This document shows positions 11,111 through 23,790 of a stretch of 64,000 bases of DNA, one piece after another (the first letter of the stretch is position 1; each line of letters opens with the position of its first letter). Source of the stretch: Hermatobates lingyangjiaoensis (Eukaryota; Arthropoda; Insecta; Hemiptera; Hermatobatidae). The stretch spans positions 62,001 through 126,000 of the forward strand of contig JAPFBL010000257.1 in the NCBI GenBank assembly GCA_026182355.1, written 5' to 3'. The notes beneath the pieces are model-generated. The model worked only from the letters and a program-made list of their open reading frames with translations, searched no databases and was not told the origin of the DNA. The position numbers were made by a program, and so were the translations under genes.

Positions 11111-12564
11111 TTTGGTTAATTTAAATATCGCACTCAAGTTAAGAAAAAAGAAATCTGTAAAAGGGAACTTCATTTCGTGTTGATTATATTTGAGATTTTT
11201 ATTTAATCCATAACAACTATTTCAATATTAGTTCTCATTTCAATTTTGTTTTTTCACAAATATGTGTGACCAAACAAACTTAGATTCTCTGAAATGGGAC
11301 ACAACATGAAAAAGTATGAGGAACACTATTTCGGTACATACTGCTATGTTCCGAACCTGGAAAACAGTGTGATTCATAAATATTTTACTCAGTTTACCAG
11401 TATTACATATGTAGTAGTTACAATAAATATTATTTTTTTTTATTTCCTTCTCAAATGATGACAAAAAATACAGTATAATGATAAATTAATATCAATATCA
11501 TATCAATTTAACATTACTTATATTACTAAGATTTGTTTTAGTATTGATTGGTCTTCTATATTTTTATTTCAGAACCATAGAAAAAGGATTTCTTTCTTGA
11601 AAATGTATGCGGTATGAAACAAGTTGAGCACGCCATGTAACATTCGAAGAAAGAGGGATTAATACAATTTCATTTAAACAAAGAAAAGCTTTCGATTGTT
11701 AGCTGTTTTCTTTCAGGGTTAATTAATATATGGCCATTAGTGTGTATTTCAACAAACAGTAAAAGGAGTAATGTAAACTGTGGTATACGAATCCAAGTTT
11801 TTGTAAACCTACAAACTGCACTTTTTCCAGGTTGCAATTTTTAGTAATTATTCTTATTTCTTTTTCTTTTAATTGATAAAAGAAAACAACTAATTTTTCA
11901 GATGGGTTCATTCAATCTCAATGAAAACACGCAGACTTTCCTGAACGAATCATAGTAATAGCATCATTTTCTGAGTCATGTACTATCAGCTAAAATTCAT
12001 TTGAGGCTGTCTCAAATAATTTTGAAGTAATAAATTTACGTACAGGTGTTGTGAAAATGGTTGTATAAAGTTGTACTAATCATAAGTAGTCAAATTAAAG
12101 TATTACTGAACGATAAATAATTAATAATTTTGTTAAAAAAAGACTGAATAAATTTAGTTAGATGAATAAAAAACTTTTAATTTTTTTCATGGCCTTTCTG
12201 TTGTATTATATGTATTAAAAGTTGTTTTATGGTAGGATGGGTGGTTTTCAGTCCTAAACATAATCAATTATATTTGGGTTTTCATTACTATGATTAATAA
12301 TTTATAAGTTAATAGCTTTATTTTTAGCTAAAATGCCATGATGATGATGATAAGTATTATTTATCTTCTAGTGAATAGTATTGTCATCGATGTGGCAACG
12401 TTATTTAATACTAGCAGACCTAGTATTCTGCTAGTACTGCCCGCCTTTGGCCGGTCTTTTACAAAAATTCAGAGGTGATACGTGGCGCTCCAAAATATTA
12501 TTAGAAATTATAGGATAGTATAAAATATTATTAGTACAGTGTTAAGTCAGTGCCTCTGCATACA
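11111..12564. other. No gene recognised
   Basis: AT-rich DNA with short, uninformative open frames. No repeat shared with the rest of the window was noticed. Confidence 0.3.
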
Positions 12565-13155
12565 CCGAATTAGCCGTCTGTCCTTTAGGTGCATGGAAGA
12601 ACAGAGAGTTGAAACCTCTGACTCTTGTGCAAGAAATATACAGTTGACCATGTGAAAAACACTTCACTTACTGCAGTAGATAAGAGTTGTCCTTGCGAAT
12701 TATTTACTGTCATTTTGAAACAGACACTGATGGAAAATTGCGGCCGTTTGAATGGAAACGGATAGTTGCTCGGAATAAATGTATGCGACGGTATAAACAC
12801 AGACTCCCCAGTACCACACCCAGTCACGATGTCCACCTCTATGACGTATCTGTGCAGAGCATGATTTCGTAGTCGTGCCCCGTTGCACATTTTTGGGGCA
12901 CTCAAGTTTCGTAACAGCATGATTGGTACCCCTACTTTAAGCTTTAACTCATGATTATGCAGTCCAGAAGCATTTACGCTGTCAAGAAATTCACTTGGAT
13001 AACGAACTACTTCCTCATCACTAATCACTCTGTTTACTTCGGCTTGATATAGCGTAAGAACTTGTTTGGTGATTCATCTTGCCTGTTCAATATAAGGTGT
13101 GAAAACTACTTGTTCACAAAGCCAGTTATTCTGAATAGGTGGCAGATCTTGAACT
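12565..13155 (-). pseudogene. Helitron remnant 2 (PIF1-like helicase C-terminus)
   Basis: This copy keeps more protein than remnant 1. An upstream part reads NFPEVQDLPPIQNNWLCEQV (about 13155-13090), and then, after a stop, an open frame covers 13028-12585. It includes VVRYPSEFLDSVNASGL, ELKLKVGVPIMLLRNLSAPK, CNGARLRNHAL, the IPSNYPFPFKRPQFSISV block and CFKMTVNNSQGQ, all in the order found in Helitron helicases. The segment near 12660-12580 (CATGGAAGAACAGAGAGTTG and neighbours) is shared with remnant 1. The conserved helicase motif has changed Ser/Lys positions, and the C-terminal block is out of frame. Confidence 0.85.
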
Positions 13156-15107
13156 TCGGGAAAGTTCAAACTACCTCTAACCACCTCTAACCTGTTTTGA
13201 CTTTATATGTGTTCCTAAGCCTTTTGGCCATATAACCACCAAAAAAATCAAATCAGGCCGACTAGTTTAACGTGCTGCCCTTTAGCCACTTTAGATTACT
13301 CCGAAGTGCCCGAGGTGACCACGCGGAGGTGGGCCTGCACGATACTACGGTGCGCATCAATACTTACTTCACGCATCAGTATCAGGTCAGCGTACTCAAA
13401 TCGAGGAAAAAAACAATTTGCCTGATACTTAACTTATAACCTTACCAGCAGGGGGGAAAAAAGGGGAGGGGGGAGTTTTCATTTTACTCGACTCCTTTTG
13501 GTCACTGCCGGGAATGCAAGCACTCTTTTCAATTTTCCTATGTCGTACACGTACTCGAGGAATGAGGCTCGGTATTTATCAATGAAGGCCTTTTTGTACG
13601 CACTTGCTACAAACATTCCCTTATAAAGCATGAACTTCCACCGTAGCAAGGACCACCTCTAACCACCTTGTTAATTATGTCTTACTGGGAGATTAACTGA
13701 AAATGAAATTGACATCAACTAACAATACTTATTTGCTATACCTGTATATTTTCAAAATAAAAATATCTGTGTAGCTAGCCAAATACAGTTTAAATGTCTA
13801 TAACTTCGCTTCTACTTTGAATTTCCAGGCCATTCAAATCTTAGCTTTAAGTTAGAGATAAACAAATCTACAGCCAAAATTTCAACTCACTATAACTTAT
13901 GGTGCGGACAAACAAACAGACAGAAATTTTTCTCATTTGGTTTCTCTAATGAATAAAGCGTAAAGATAACTTGAAATGAGTAACTTCAATTGTTCTGTAA
14001 AACCGTTATTGTTTCATTTACTAGCTTTTCCTCTTGTGTAGGAGATGATTTGTGAGTAACTAAAAGTAAAAAAAGTTTGTTGTAGTCCTTAGTTGAAGTA
14101 CATTTTTTCCAGGGAAAATGACTATTTCAATGGACTGATTAAATCGTTTAAGTTAAGTTTTCGTTTTCAAATAATTTATACTACTGCTTTAATTAAACAA
14201 TTACATTTAAAATAATTAATTAAAGGTTTGAGAAATTATGTGGTCCTTGATCAGTTAATTTTCAATACAGATAAGTGTCCTCATATGTGTAAATTTATGC
14301 AAATAATAAAAACAGTTTATTTGTAGTAACATAGAACTCGATCATTGGTTACTTTTCAAGCACCCTGTTTAATTTATGCAACCACGGACTAGCATATGAA
14401 GAGCTCGTGGTCTACTCATCCCTTTATCATTTGACGAGATATTGAAGTGTAAGCCAATAGTGTTTTTTGGAATGTTAAGTACTTACTTGAATGGAATAGT
14501 GGTGTAAAAAAAATTGATTTTCTTGCTATGTACTACCACGATACATCTTGACCTTTGTTATTCGTTATAAATTTACGGCACGTATTTGTATCAGTTACTG
14601 CTTTAGGGTGTCATACTACATTGTACAATTTCAGCATTACACAATTTTCCTTGCATGATATTTTCAACGATATTATTATTAAATGTAACAGTTTAATCCT
14701 CAATAAACTTTTATACTTTTCTTTTGAAAAACCACATTTACGCAGTAGAAACTAACAAAGATGTGTTATATGTGTGTGTGCATGTGTGTGTGTGTGTGTG
14801 TGTGTGTGTGCCTCAGTGAGAGAGAGAGAGAGTGACAGAGAGAGAAATGGAGAGGTTAGTCTGTGTTCGTCAGCTTTGTTTATTAGTATATATGTGTGAG
14901 AAATAAATAAATAACTAAGTAAATGAGGAATATGTTAATATAATATTAAACTTATAATCTTTACTAACGTTGCTTACCTCAGCTTCCATATTAACAGGTA
15001 CATACTCGATTTAGCAAAAGGTAATTGCCTCTCTTTCTCTTTCATCAATCAGTATAACAGACTGTTTCTGACGAATAGATTGACTGAAGCAACTTTTTTT
15101 GTATTTA
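13156..15107. other. No gene recognised; GT/GA microsatellite
   Basis: The stretch 13270-13480 is richer in G+C than its neighbours but gave no recognisable product. A GT-rich then GA-rich simple repeat lies at about 14764-14845. The remainder is AT-rich. Confidence 0.35.
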
Positions 15108-15860
15108 CCTACTTTTTTAATGTACTGTAAGTAAAGTAGAATATTGATAGAGCAATTCGATGTAGAGATTTTGACGGGTTTACATGTTTTGAGCCTTTAT
15201 TTGAGTTTTTCTTATGATGTCTATGAATGTGACTGTGTCAATTGTATGTGTGCAGAATTCAGAATTAGAGTACGATTTATATTATAACGGTCCTCGTCAG
15301 AGTATCTATGTATAGACAAACTTTGGGAAGGTCATTTTTTTTGTCAAAATGTGATTTTAGACATTTTTTCCCCTAAAGTACTAATTCCTGAGTCTTGAAA
15401 TTTTGACATTATTATGGAAATCAGTGAGGTGATGAATGAAAAAAATTCGCAGAATTTAAAAAAAACAGAAAAGGGATTTTTTTTTCAATAAAATATAACA
15501 AAAATGACTTATGATTGAATCTGGAAGCTTTTGAGGAATATATATTCCTTAACATTTGTCTTATTAGAATGAAAATAAACACAAAAAAGAACACTTTATG
15601 TGAGAATGAGTTATGACATTTTTTTAATATTACAATAACAAAAAGGGACGTTATAGTACATTTTACTATTTCAAAATATGTTGTTTTAACTTTAATTGGA
15701 CGCTAATTATGAAAAAATGAAATCTTCCAAAGAAACTGAACATAAAATAAGCAATTATGAAACAAATATTATTTTCCGAATACTTCAAAGCTATAAAAAC
15801 TGAAAATTCATCTTGGAATATTGGATCACCTACTATACTTGTCTGATTTGTTTATATATG
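15108..15860 (+). repeat. Interspersed repeat X, copy X2
   Basis: Same orientation as the left half of X1 (4010 onward) and as X3 (46676). Shared landmarks are GTAAGTAAAGT, GAGATTTTGACGG, TACATGTTTTGAG, GATGATGTCT-like, a GTCATTTTTTTTGTCAAAA block and CTATAAAAACTGAAAATTCA. No coding potential. The right boundary is uncertain. An AACTTTACTATAAGTAA-like box (as its complement) occurs near 16278. Confidence 0.5.
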
Positions 15861-16670
15861 TGTACATTGTTTACATTGACCAAGAAAGTTTTTAAATGAA
15901 TTGAGTGAAGTAAAATTGTTCTTTATGGGTTTAATTCGAAAAATCTACATATTTTTATGCGTTAATATGATATGTAAAATGCACAAAATTCATAATGAAA
16001 ACAATCAATGCCAGTCGAATATATATATTCTTTTGCTTTTCGTGGTATGATGGAAATATGAAGTCAAATTTAGTTACAACAGTTGGGTGTACAGTATGGC
16101 AGGTTTGATCACGGAACACAGGAGTCCCATGAGATATATGCCCACAATTTAATTATTTTAATAACGTGTCAAGCTGATCAGTGGTTTCAAATTTCTTATG
16201 ACTGATACATTTATTATATCTATGTATACGCACATTAAAATGTAACAAATAATCAGTAGGTTATCGACGGGTTTGATGTATTTACTTATAGTAAAGTTGA
16301 GTATAGGTTTTTTCTGTTAAGCTACTCCAAAATTTATGCTTTATGAACATAACCTATTGCTGCTCTTTAGAAGGCAGCAATAAGTATATGATATGAAATA
16401 AAAATGTATCTTATATGAGATGTCGTAAATCTTTTAGTTTGTTTTTTATTTGCTCATGAGATTTGCCCATATTGCAAATTTAAGAGGGCAAAGTAATAAT
16501 ATAGCTGAAGAGTAAAATGTAAACCATCCTGAAAACAGGCTACTAAACTGCTTTATAGACATATGAATATATAAATTTAATTTTTACACATTCTTTCATA
16601 TACCTAATGAAGTACATTATATGTATTTCATTTTCTTATAATGGTGTAATTAATCATCTGCTGGTTTCAG

Positions 16671-16816
16671 TGAACGGAACTACTGGTGAAGGAGTGTCGA
16701 TGGATGAGCACGAGAGGATGCAAATCTTAGATAAATGGATGGAAGTAAAGGAGAAGAACAAATTTACTATCATGGCTCAAGTTGGAGGAACTTCACTTGT
16801 GTCTGTGAAGAGATTG
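16671..16816 (+). CDS. NPL: N-acetylneuraminate lyase, internal exon with GTTGEG motif
   Basis: First recognisable exon of a sialic acid lyase gene. The enzyme is a class I aldolase that cleaves N-acetylneuraminate to N-acetylmannosamine and pyruvate in the cytosol. The exon follows a CTGGTTTCAG acceptor and ends at TTG before a GTATAC donor. It starts with two bases of a codon (TG) and ends in phase 0. It encodes (V)NGTTGEGVSMDEHERM and then a segment ending MAQVGGTSLVSVKRL. GTTGEG is the conserved loop that binds the pyruvate carboxylate in the DHDPS/NAL family. The length and the following SL..S.. segment match animal NPL. The upstream exon or exons coding the first 40 or so residues were not found. 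Confidence 0.85.
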
Positions 16817-19629
16817 GTATACTCAATAATACTGTCATTAATTAAACAGCATTATTTTTTCTATTTTAATCTGGTCTACATGGCTTTTACAATGTTGTAT
16901 TTTAACCTTTCAAATAAGGAAGAAAAACAAATTATAGTTTAGAAGGAAAAGAAGCTATAAAAAAAAAATAAAACTAAAATAGGTATATGGAAAAGTAATT
17001 GTAAAATAAAGTGAATATTAATATTTAAAAATATATTTTAAAACAAAAAATAAGGTAAAACTTACCAATTAATGAATATAAATCAAATAAAAAAAGGATA
17101 CTTTAAATAAATAACGATAACAATTATTAATAAACAATGAAATAGAAACAAGTCACTGCTTTTGAGATTAATGTACTATGAGGGTTTAAATGACTGATTA
17201 ATCCGCAGTGAATCTGTCGAACAAATCCAACACCAGGGTATCGGTAAGATGGTTAATATATTTCTTGATACAGTCTGTGACTAGTTGTTGTGGTTGGATA
17301 GGTGAGTTTTATAACTTGCTATGTTGGATCACACCTTTTGTAAAGTTCCTAGATGTTATAGTTTTTGGTATGTATTAAAAGGCAACTGGTTATTGCTTTG
17401 TTATGCATCCTAGTTGGACAGCTCAACCAAGAAAAGCTTCCGAAGCTCTTGAGTCTTGATATCCACAAGTTATTAATTGCTGATCTCATTTCTTCATTTT
17501 CACTATTACTTTTTAATTTCTTATAATTTTTTTTATTAGACTTTAAATGGAGCTTTGCAATTGCTTTTCTTTTTTGGCGTTCATAGTTTAAACTTCAAAA
17601 CATTAGCATTTGGAGATTTGAAAGATAAATAAAGTCAATACAAATATGCGTTAGTTAAAAAAAATGCTTCATAATCAATTTCACTAAAAATCAGCATTGA
17701 TGACAGGTGAGAACAAAAATATAAGCAAAGAACAAACAGTAAAGGCAAAACAGTATTACAGCTCTACTGTGACATTAGCCCTTTGAAGTATTGTCGATTT
17801 GAACTACCTAAAAAACCTTCCGGATAAATCTGAATTAACATGTAACATATCATTAAGACATTTATGAGTGCTTAGTAAACAGACAGACATACAGCGAATT
17901 TTATATTTATGGTATATAGAATTGTAAACTAATAATTCGAGATAATTATTTTTGCCTAGTTTCTTTTAATAAATTTCAAAAATCGAGTTTTAGAAAAAAA
18001 TCTCTGAACCGTTTTTAGCAACGGAATAATCTAGAATATTGTTTTCAAAGGAATATTTGAGGCTGTAAAACCAAACTTGAGGAATTTATCGACTCTTCAT
18101 AAGGGTTGAACAGCCTTGGTGAAAACTTTACTGCATTCATACTGTGTTTTGTCCTGAGTTATTCATTTAGAACAAGTTAAAAGAAAAATTCATTTATTAG
18201 GTAAAAAGAAACGCTTTTGATTCTATTATTCCTTTCAATTTGTTATGTAAAGCAATGTTTTGTTTAAACCACTTTGAAGCGTACTACTGTGGTTTCAGTA
18301 CTAAAAAAAAAATGTTATTTATCTCTAAAGTAGAGTTTTTTTTAGATGTATTTAATTATATTACTTTTCTTCCTGATATTATTTGTGGATTAAAGGTTGA
18401 GTACATGTCGTAGTATATATAATCTTATTTGAGGTGCGGTGAGAAGGCTTTCAACAAGGACAAAACTGTAAACGGTTTAGTGAGAGCTCTCGTTTTAGCC
18501 AAACACAGATCTTTGATCCTGCCAGTTTATTTGTGATGGAAACAGTTTTTTTCTGATATGAAGGGAATTATTTTAAATTATTGCCTGGAAAATCAGTGCC
18601 CAGCAAGTACAAAATAGTTTTAAGCATCAATTACTCTAGGGTTGATTGGGGACTAAGAATCTTTTGGACGGCTTCCCACGCAGTATACCTTATGAATATT
18701 GCGGTATCGCAAGTAAAAGTATCCTTATTCACTTCGTAAAAATAAGGTGAAAGACAGTATGATTATTAAGAATTACCAGATTTTTAAAAATTGTTTGCTC
18801 TTGCTCTAGCGCAAAATTGTTGCTGATCACAAATCTCTATTGCTTTCCTGATGCCAGATTTGAGCAGCTCTGACCTTGCAGTCCTGATTAATCCAGTCCT
18901 TGGAGACTTCTTCGTGTTCCCAAATTTGAATCACACCATTTATATGTGGATACCATTTCATTAACTTTTTACCCTACTATTATTTTTAAAAATTTTAAGC
19001 TTGCAGTTATAAAAGTTCTAAATTATACTGAAAAACCGGCTTTGAATTTGATTTGAGTATGCAAACCTGGTTAATTACTAATATTTTTTTTCTCGATATA
19101 CATTAACAGCACCTTATAACAGTGTAAGCACACAGGGAAACAATAATTTCAGAGTAAATTGGATTATTATGAAATTTGTCAAAAGGAATGAAAAGTGATT
19201 TTTTATAAAAGACAAATTCCCAGTATAGTAATTTTATAAAAGACCAAAAATGTTTTCATAATTCAAAATTGAAAACATTGTTTGAAAAATAATAAATGAA
19301 ATTATACTACATTTTAAATTAAAAATTATCCTAAAACTAACATTTTTTCTTACTTGTTTCTGAAATTTTGCAGACAAAATAGGAATATTTTCAAGTTTAA
19401 AATGGGAAACTTTTTCTTAAATCTTCATGTAGAAGGAGGTCAGATAAACTCTGTAAGAGATCCACTGGCTATAGGAACAAAAGCCATGTTCTCCTGTAAG
19501 AGATTATTTCGTAACAAGAAAGCTACACTATATCTTTTCTAAAATGTTTTTACTATTGTAGTTATACTAATGATATTTATACATCAGAGGTGTGATATAC
19601 ATATACATATAAGCATATAAAAAGATTTC

Positions 19630-20480
19630 ACATAAATTCGTGAAATAACAATCAATGATCAAACCACAATATGAAAGGGAAAACAAGGCTAAGATCTTTC
19701 AACTGTAACAAGCGGTCTTCGTCAGAGTCAAATAGGGGTTTTTGTATAGGGGCTTATATATAAACATATATATTGATAAGTGGATCTGCACTACCTCCAG
19801 GAATAAATGACTAATAAACCTCTCCTATTTAGGCATTTATATTATGACTAAATGGGACATTATATGTTATATACCCAAGAAGAATGATATTATGTTTACT
19901 TGTAGTAAACTGGAGTGTAGGCCACTCCAGATTTCTTATTCCAGCGGGATCCCAGTTCTGATTATTAGTAAAATGTTTGAGATGATAAGTTATTCATAAA
20001 CTTGTAAAATAGGGTAGGATATCTTTTTAAAAATAAAACTTTTAAAAGATTAAACTATTTCTCCAACTGAATCACTAAGTACCAAGTTATTCATATTTAA
20101 TACCTAATTTTTTAAATTATAATGTAGAAAGAGTATTGTCTCCCTAGTTAATAGTTTAAACGAGGGTGATTTTTATTATCTCCCTAATTTTTTTTTTGTA
20201 AATAAATGCCAATATTATTTTAAAATTTAAACCCGTAATATAATCAATAATAGTATATCTGATTGATGATTAATTGGTTCTTTTATTAAATTACCCTTGT
20301 TTTTATGTTAATAAATTTCGGTTTTCTCTATTATATTTAATCTTTATCCTTTATGTCCTGTTTTAATTAAGTGTATTGAATTTTCGATATTATCTTTCTG
20401 ATTCATGCCCTGTTTATTCAACTGATTAGAGTAGTTTGTTTATTTGAATTATTTATTTAAGGAACAGAAGGTACCCACCA
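19630..20480 (-). mobile_element. Penelope-like element family C, C-terminal fragment and tail
   Basis: The minus strand at 20470-20275 reads, with breaks, SIHLIKTGHKG, LNIIEKTEIY.HKNKGNLI and EPINH. This is the end of a GIY-YIG nuclease domain of the type seen at 24363-23990. The tail carries the ribozyme-like motif at 19691-19725, and ends near short TA-rich DNA at 19593-19625. It lies within an NPL intron in antisense orientation. Confidence 0.6.
19687..19730 (-). ncRNA. Hammerhead-like motif in PLE family C tail
   Basis: Minus strand: CTGACGA, one extra A, a stem GAC...GTT (G-U pair), GAAA, the palindrome AGATCT sharing the last A of GAAA, then T at the cleavage position. The bases on either side can pair (ACT with AGC partly) as helix I. 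The layout is that of a type I hammerhead with a very short helix III. The extra base before helix II is not canonical, so activity is uncertain. Confidence 0.4.
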
Positions 20481-20765
20481 CCTTAAACATACTTGTTGTG
20501 TCTTCAGTGTTGACAGATGGTGCTTACTGCGATTTACATCAAAGAATTTATTCATTGAATTAATTTATTTCGTGTAAAACATTCAAAACGAGCTTCTGGT
20601 TATGTTTCATTTAATGGGATATTATACTTTAAATTATTTTTATTTAATGCAAAACCTGCTTTAAACTTTTTTAGAAGTAGTTGTTATATAAATAAACGCC
20701 TATTTATGTCAATTATGTGAATAATTGACGATTGCCATATCCTAATGCAGTTGACCTATGTCTAG

Positions 20766-20934
20766 GCGAAACATGCAGAGAACAGAGGTGTTGACGCTAT
20801 CCTTTGCTTGCCTGAACTGTTTTTTAAACCTAAGACTGAGTTGGAGTTAATAGAGTATCTCAGTTTAGTTGCCAGTGCGGCTCCCGAGACCCCACTCTTT
20901 TACTATCATATACCTTCTTACACTGAAGTCCATT
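20766..20934 (+). CDS. NPL: N-acetylneuraminate lyase, exon with catalytic Tyr
   Basis: The exon runs from the acceptor TATGTCTAG to a GTGAGT donor. It begins in phase 0 (matching the previous exon) and ends after one base of a codon. It encodes AKHAENRGVDAILCLPELFF and then a segment with TPLFYYHIPSYTEVH. The YYHIP motif holds the conserved catalytic tyrosine of NAL/DHDPS enzymes. Comparison with vertebrate NPL (AQHAAEIGADGI..., YYYHIPALTGV) fixed the acceptor over other AG sites a few bases downstream, because this choice keeps the frame and restores the expected length. Confidence 0.88.
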
Positions 20935-21034
20935 GTGAGTCATATTTTAAACATATTGCAGTTACAAACAGATTAAATCAAGAGTACTATTGTTTAGAAT
21001 GTTTTTTTTAATTATTTTTTTTCTTTATTTTTAG

Positions 21035-21177
21035 TGGATATGGATAAGTTTTTAAGACAGTCAAATAAGAAGTTACCAACATTGTGTGGACTTAAATTTA
21101 CTCATAATGATATGGAAATGGCAGGGAAGTGCATACGACACAAAAATAAATATACTATATTTTTGGGATGTGATCAG
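21035..21177 (+). CDS. NPL: N-acetylneuraminate lyase, exon with Schiff-base Lys
   Basis: Starts after TTATTTTTAG with two bases that complete the split codon, and ends at CAG before GTAAGT (phase 0). It encodes DMDKFLRQSNKKLPTLCGLK and continues FTHNDMEMAGKC...FLGCDQ. The lysine in GLKF is the residue that forms the Schiff base with pyruvate in this family. FLGCDQ corresponds to the FLFGVDE segment of vertebrate NPL. All key residues visible so far are conserved, consistent with a functional lyase. Confidence 0.9.
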
Positions 21178-21829
21178 GTAAGTAATTTGTATACACATGT
21201 AGCTAATAAAATACCACTGTAAATAATGGTTATATTCGTTTCCACTTCAATCCATTAGTGAAATTAAGATCAGGTAGTTAATGAACATTAATTGTTAAAA
21301 ATGCATTCTCTCTAAATTCTCATTTCTATTTCAGTTAGATTTCTTTTTCTGATGAATGTTATCGTTGCTGTTTTTTATTTTACTGGAAGTTAAGTATTGT
21401 TATAATGAAAAAGAAAAGAAAACAGAGATTTTGACAAATTTACACTTTTTTAAAGCGCTGACTTCAGTTTTAATATTTATCGGATGATATCTGGATGTGT
21501 CTGGGTGGATGACCCTGTAACAAAATATCTATAACCAATCTATAATTACACCGTTAGACCGATCTTAATGAAATTAGTCACATATACAGTCCTTGGTTTG
21601 GAAATGTGCCGTTATTTTGGGGAAATATCGCATACTTGGAAAGGTACTTTACATCAAAGCAAGTACTGATTCCTTCACGTTCTTTGAGTCTCTATTGACT
21701 CGATGTTATGTATTTAATGTGTAATTATATTAGTATATCATAATAAAAACTTTCGAATGGACTACCTTCAACTTTTAATTAAGTCCACACACATTCAGGA
21801 ATTGATTTTTTATAATATGTCAATTATAG

Positions 21830-23250
21830 TGGAAGGATAATTATAAGCTTATTAGGAATAATTGGTGGTAACGTATATTCTGTTGAATGACTATGTTTAT
21901 CATTATTTTTAATCATATGATTTAGCAGATGATTAACTTGCTCATGATGATTAGATAAAAGGGGGTTGAGAAACGGGCACCTTCGACATTCGCGACTGTT
22001 CGCACCCACAGACGGGCGGTTAAACCTCCTGAACGTCGAGTCTCTGTGAGAAAATAGGTCGCCAAGATTAGGGGGACGTCTGTAGGAGAGTGGAAGATAG
22101 CAGATGTGGAGCGAGAACAGGATAGGATGGGGAACAGTTCGTTGAGGACACTTTTAAGTTTGTGTATACTGGGGAAGAAAGTTGTCATAAGGTGGAGAGA
22201 CTCATTTTCGGGGGTAGGAGAGACAGAAGGAGGATTGATGGGTCCAATAGCTGGGACCAGTCTTCTTTCTAGTAACGCCACGCTACTGGAGGATAGCCAC
22301 GCTATTGGAGTATAGCCATGCTACTGAGTTATAAGAGAGCTGAGGTGCAGGTTCTTGTATTGAAGTCTGTTACAGATCAGGATGAACAAGGCCCTAGGGA
22401 TAGATTTTTTAATGTGGGGCGGGTAGGAACCAGGGCTGCCAAAGCTGGGGGATTTCACCTAGATTTGGGGAAATGGGAATGCGCTAGGGGAATAGGGGAT
22501 TTTTCAATAATCTGGGGGAAACTAGATACACTATATATACATTGTATATGTTTGAATGAATTTTAAAATGCAAATAGTTGCATAAAATAATTATCTAAAC
22601 AATCACTTACTTATCAAACTATTTCTTTAAACGCGCGGGTTATAACTTATAACTTGGCACGGGCACTCAGTGTTGAACGCATATTTTCTCAAGTTAATAA
22701 TATAAAAACAAAAAATACGAATTCACTAAAATCACAAACTGTGACTGCACGCATATTAGCCAAACAAGCCATAAAAAAAAATTATTCCAATTGTACTAAT
22801 TGGAAGCCCAGCAGAGTTAGTGGAAGACCTAAGAAGTGGGAAAACTAGTGCATTGTATCTAAAACGTATGAGAGAAAAACAACAATTTGTAAACCTTGAG
22901 GCTGATGTAGTGTCAGATGACTCAGATTAGTACTATTGTCAATAATTATCATTCATCAATAAAATATTTTATTTGTTTTTTTTTATTTTACCTTATTATA
23001 TTATTTATAAGTAATTAAAGCTTTATTTTATTTCACTAATTCAAATATAATTCATTTTTAAATTTTATAGGGATAAATAGTTGAATTTAGGGGAATTTAT
23101 CCCGGACAGCTGGGGTACGCAGCAAAATTCCATTGGCAGCCCTGGTAGGAACTGCTAAAGTGCAGGTGCTGGTGGGGTTTGAGGGTTTAGAGAGGACAGA
23201 GGTAATGAGGGTTTGCTCTGGATCGTAATGTCGATATCAAGAAATGTAAT
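21830..23250 (-). pseudogene. Penelope-like element fragment, interrupted by a hAT insertion
   Basis: On the minus strand it starts near 23250 with FLDIDITI (the FLDVDVT block after the RT core). After the hAT interruption it resumes with FFPSIHKLKSVLNELFPILS (compare FFPGAYKLRAVIKESFPILS in the intact copy). A frameshifted block then gives GANSRECRRCPFLNP, matching the CxxxxCxxC region, and ends near 21830. It is truncated at both ends. It is more divergent from the 61-64 kb copy than the copies at 52-60 kb, so it is older. Confidence 0.75.
22431..23144 (+). mobile_element. hAT element, 714 bp, with perfect 8-bp target duplication
   Basis: The ends are CAGGGCTGCCAAAGC at 22431 and, inverted, TTGGCAGCCCTG ending at 23144. 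Directly flanking them is the 8-bp duplication GTAGGAAC (22423-22430 and 23145-23152), the size diagnostic of hAT transposons. Inside, 22654-22848 encodes LARALSVERIFSQVNNIKTK, then LKSQTVTARILAKQAI, the C-terminal dimerisation segment of a hAT transposase. The rest of the transposase is missing, so this is an internally deleted, non-autonomous derivative. It sits within PLE DNA inside an NPL intron. Confidence 0.92.
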
Positions 23251-23570
23251 GCAAATATAATTTTTTTATTTTATTTTTTTCTTTATTATTATTTTGTCCT
23301 TCTTCTTTATTATTAACATAAAGAATATATTATTTATTATTATTAACACATAAATGTGTTCTCACATTTATGATTTTGTCTGGTTTGATAAGGAAGAAGA
23401 AATTGGAGGCATATTATGGACAATGAGTGTTCTTCTAAGAGAACTACTACCTTAATTTAAAGTAATCTTTAAGGCGATTATAGAAAAAAAAGTAGTGCAA
23501 TTGTTTAGTTTGATTGACAGGTAATGTATTTGTTTTAAATATTTGTATTATATATTATTAAGTATTGCAG

Positions 23571-23748
23571 ATAACGGCAGCAGCGGCACTGATGGGATTT
23601 GATAGCATAATATCAACTACTCTGAATATGCACGCTGATCTGTCCGTAATGATAATGGCTGCTGTGAAAGAGGGTAGGAACCAAGATGCCTTAGAATATC
23701 AACAGAAGCTCAATGATAACATTAACATGTTCCTTGCGTCCTATAAAG
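23571..23748 (+). CDS. NPL: N-acetylneuraminate lyase, penultimate exon
   Basis: Acceptor AGTATTGCAG, donor GTAGAT. It starts in phase 0 and ends after one base. It encodes ITAAAALMGFDSIISTTLNM, then HADLSVMIMAAVKEGRNQDA and a segment ending NMFLASYK(G). It aligns with the vertebrate segment beginning [20 protein letters not shown], including the hydrophobic small-residue strand and the helix ending in ...FCIQRFINF. The GS/ST position of the family is STT here. Confidence 0.88.
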
Positions 23749-23790
23749 GTAGATTAGGCTGAATCCTGTAATTATTTAACTGATATATAA

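Larger units (their letters stand above)
16817..20765 (+). other. NPL intron, 3.9 kb
   Basis: Bounded by GTATAC and GTCTAG. Apart from the PLE fragment at about 19630-20480 I see no recognisable sequence in it. Confidence 0.6.
21178..23570 (+). other. NPL intron, 2.4 kb
   Basis: GTAAGT to TTGCAG. It contains a PLE remnant in antisense (21830-23250) into which a hAT element (22431-23144) has inserted. Confidence 0.7.

Noticed and set aside
22106..22566. Plus-strand open frames across the intronic PLE and hAT
   Set aside because: They are complements of the minus-strand PLE coding sequence and the hAT terminal region.
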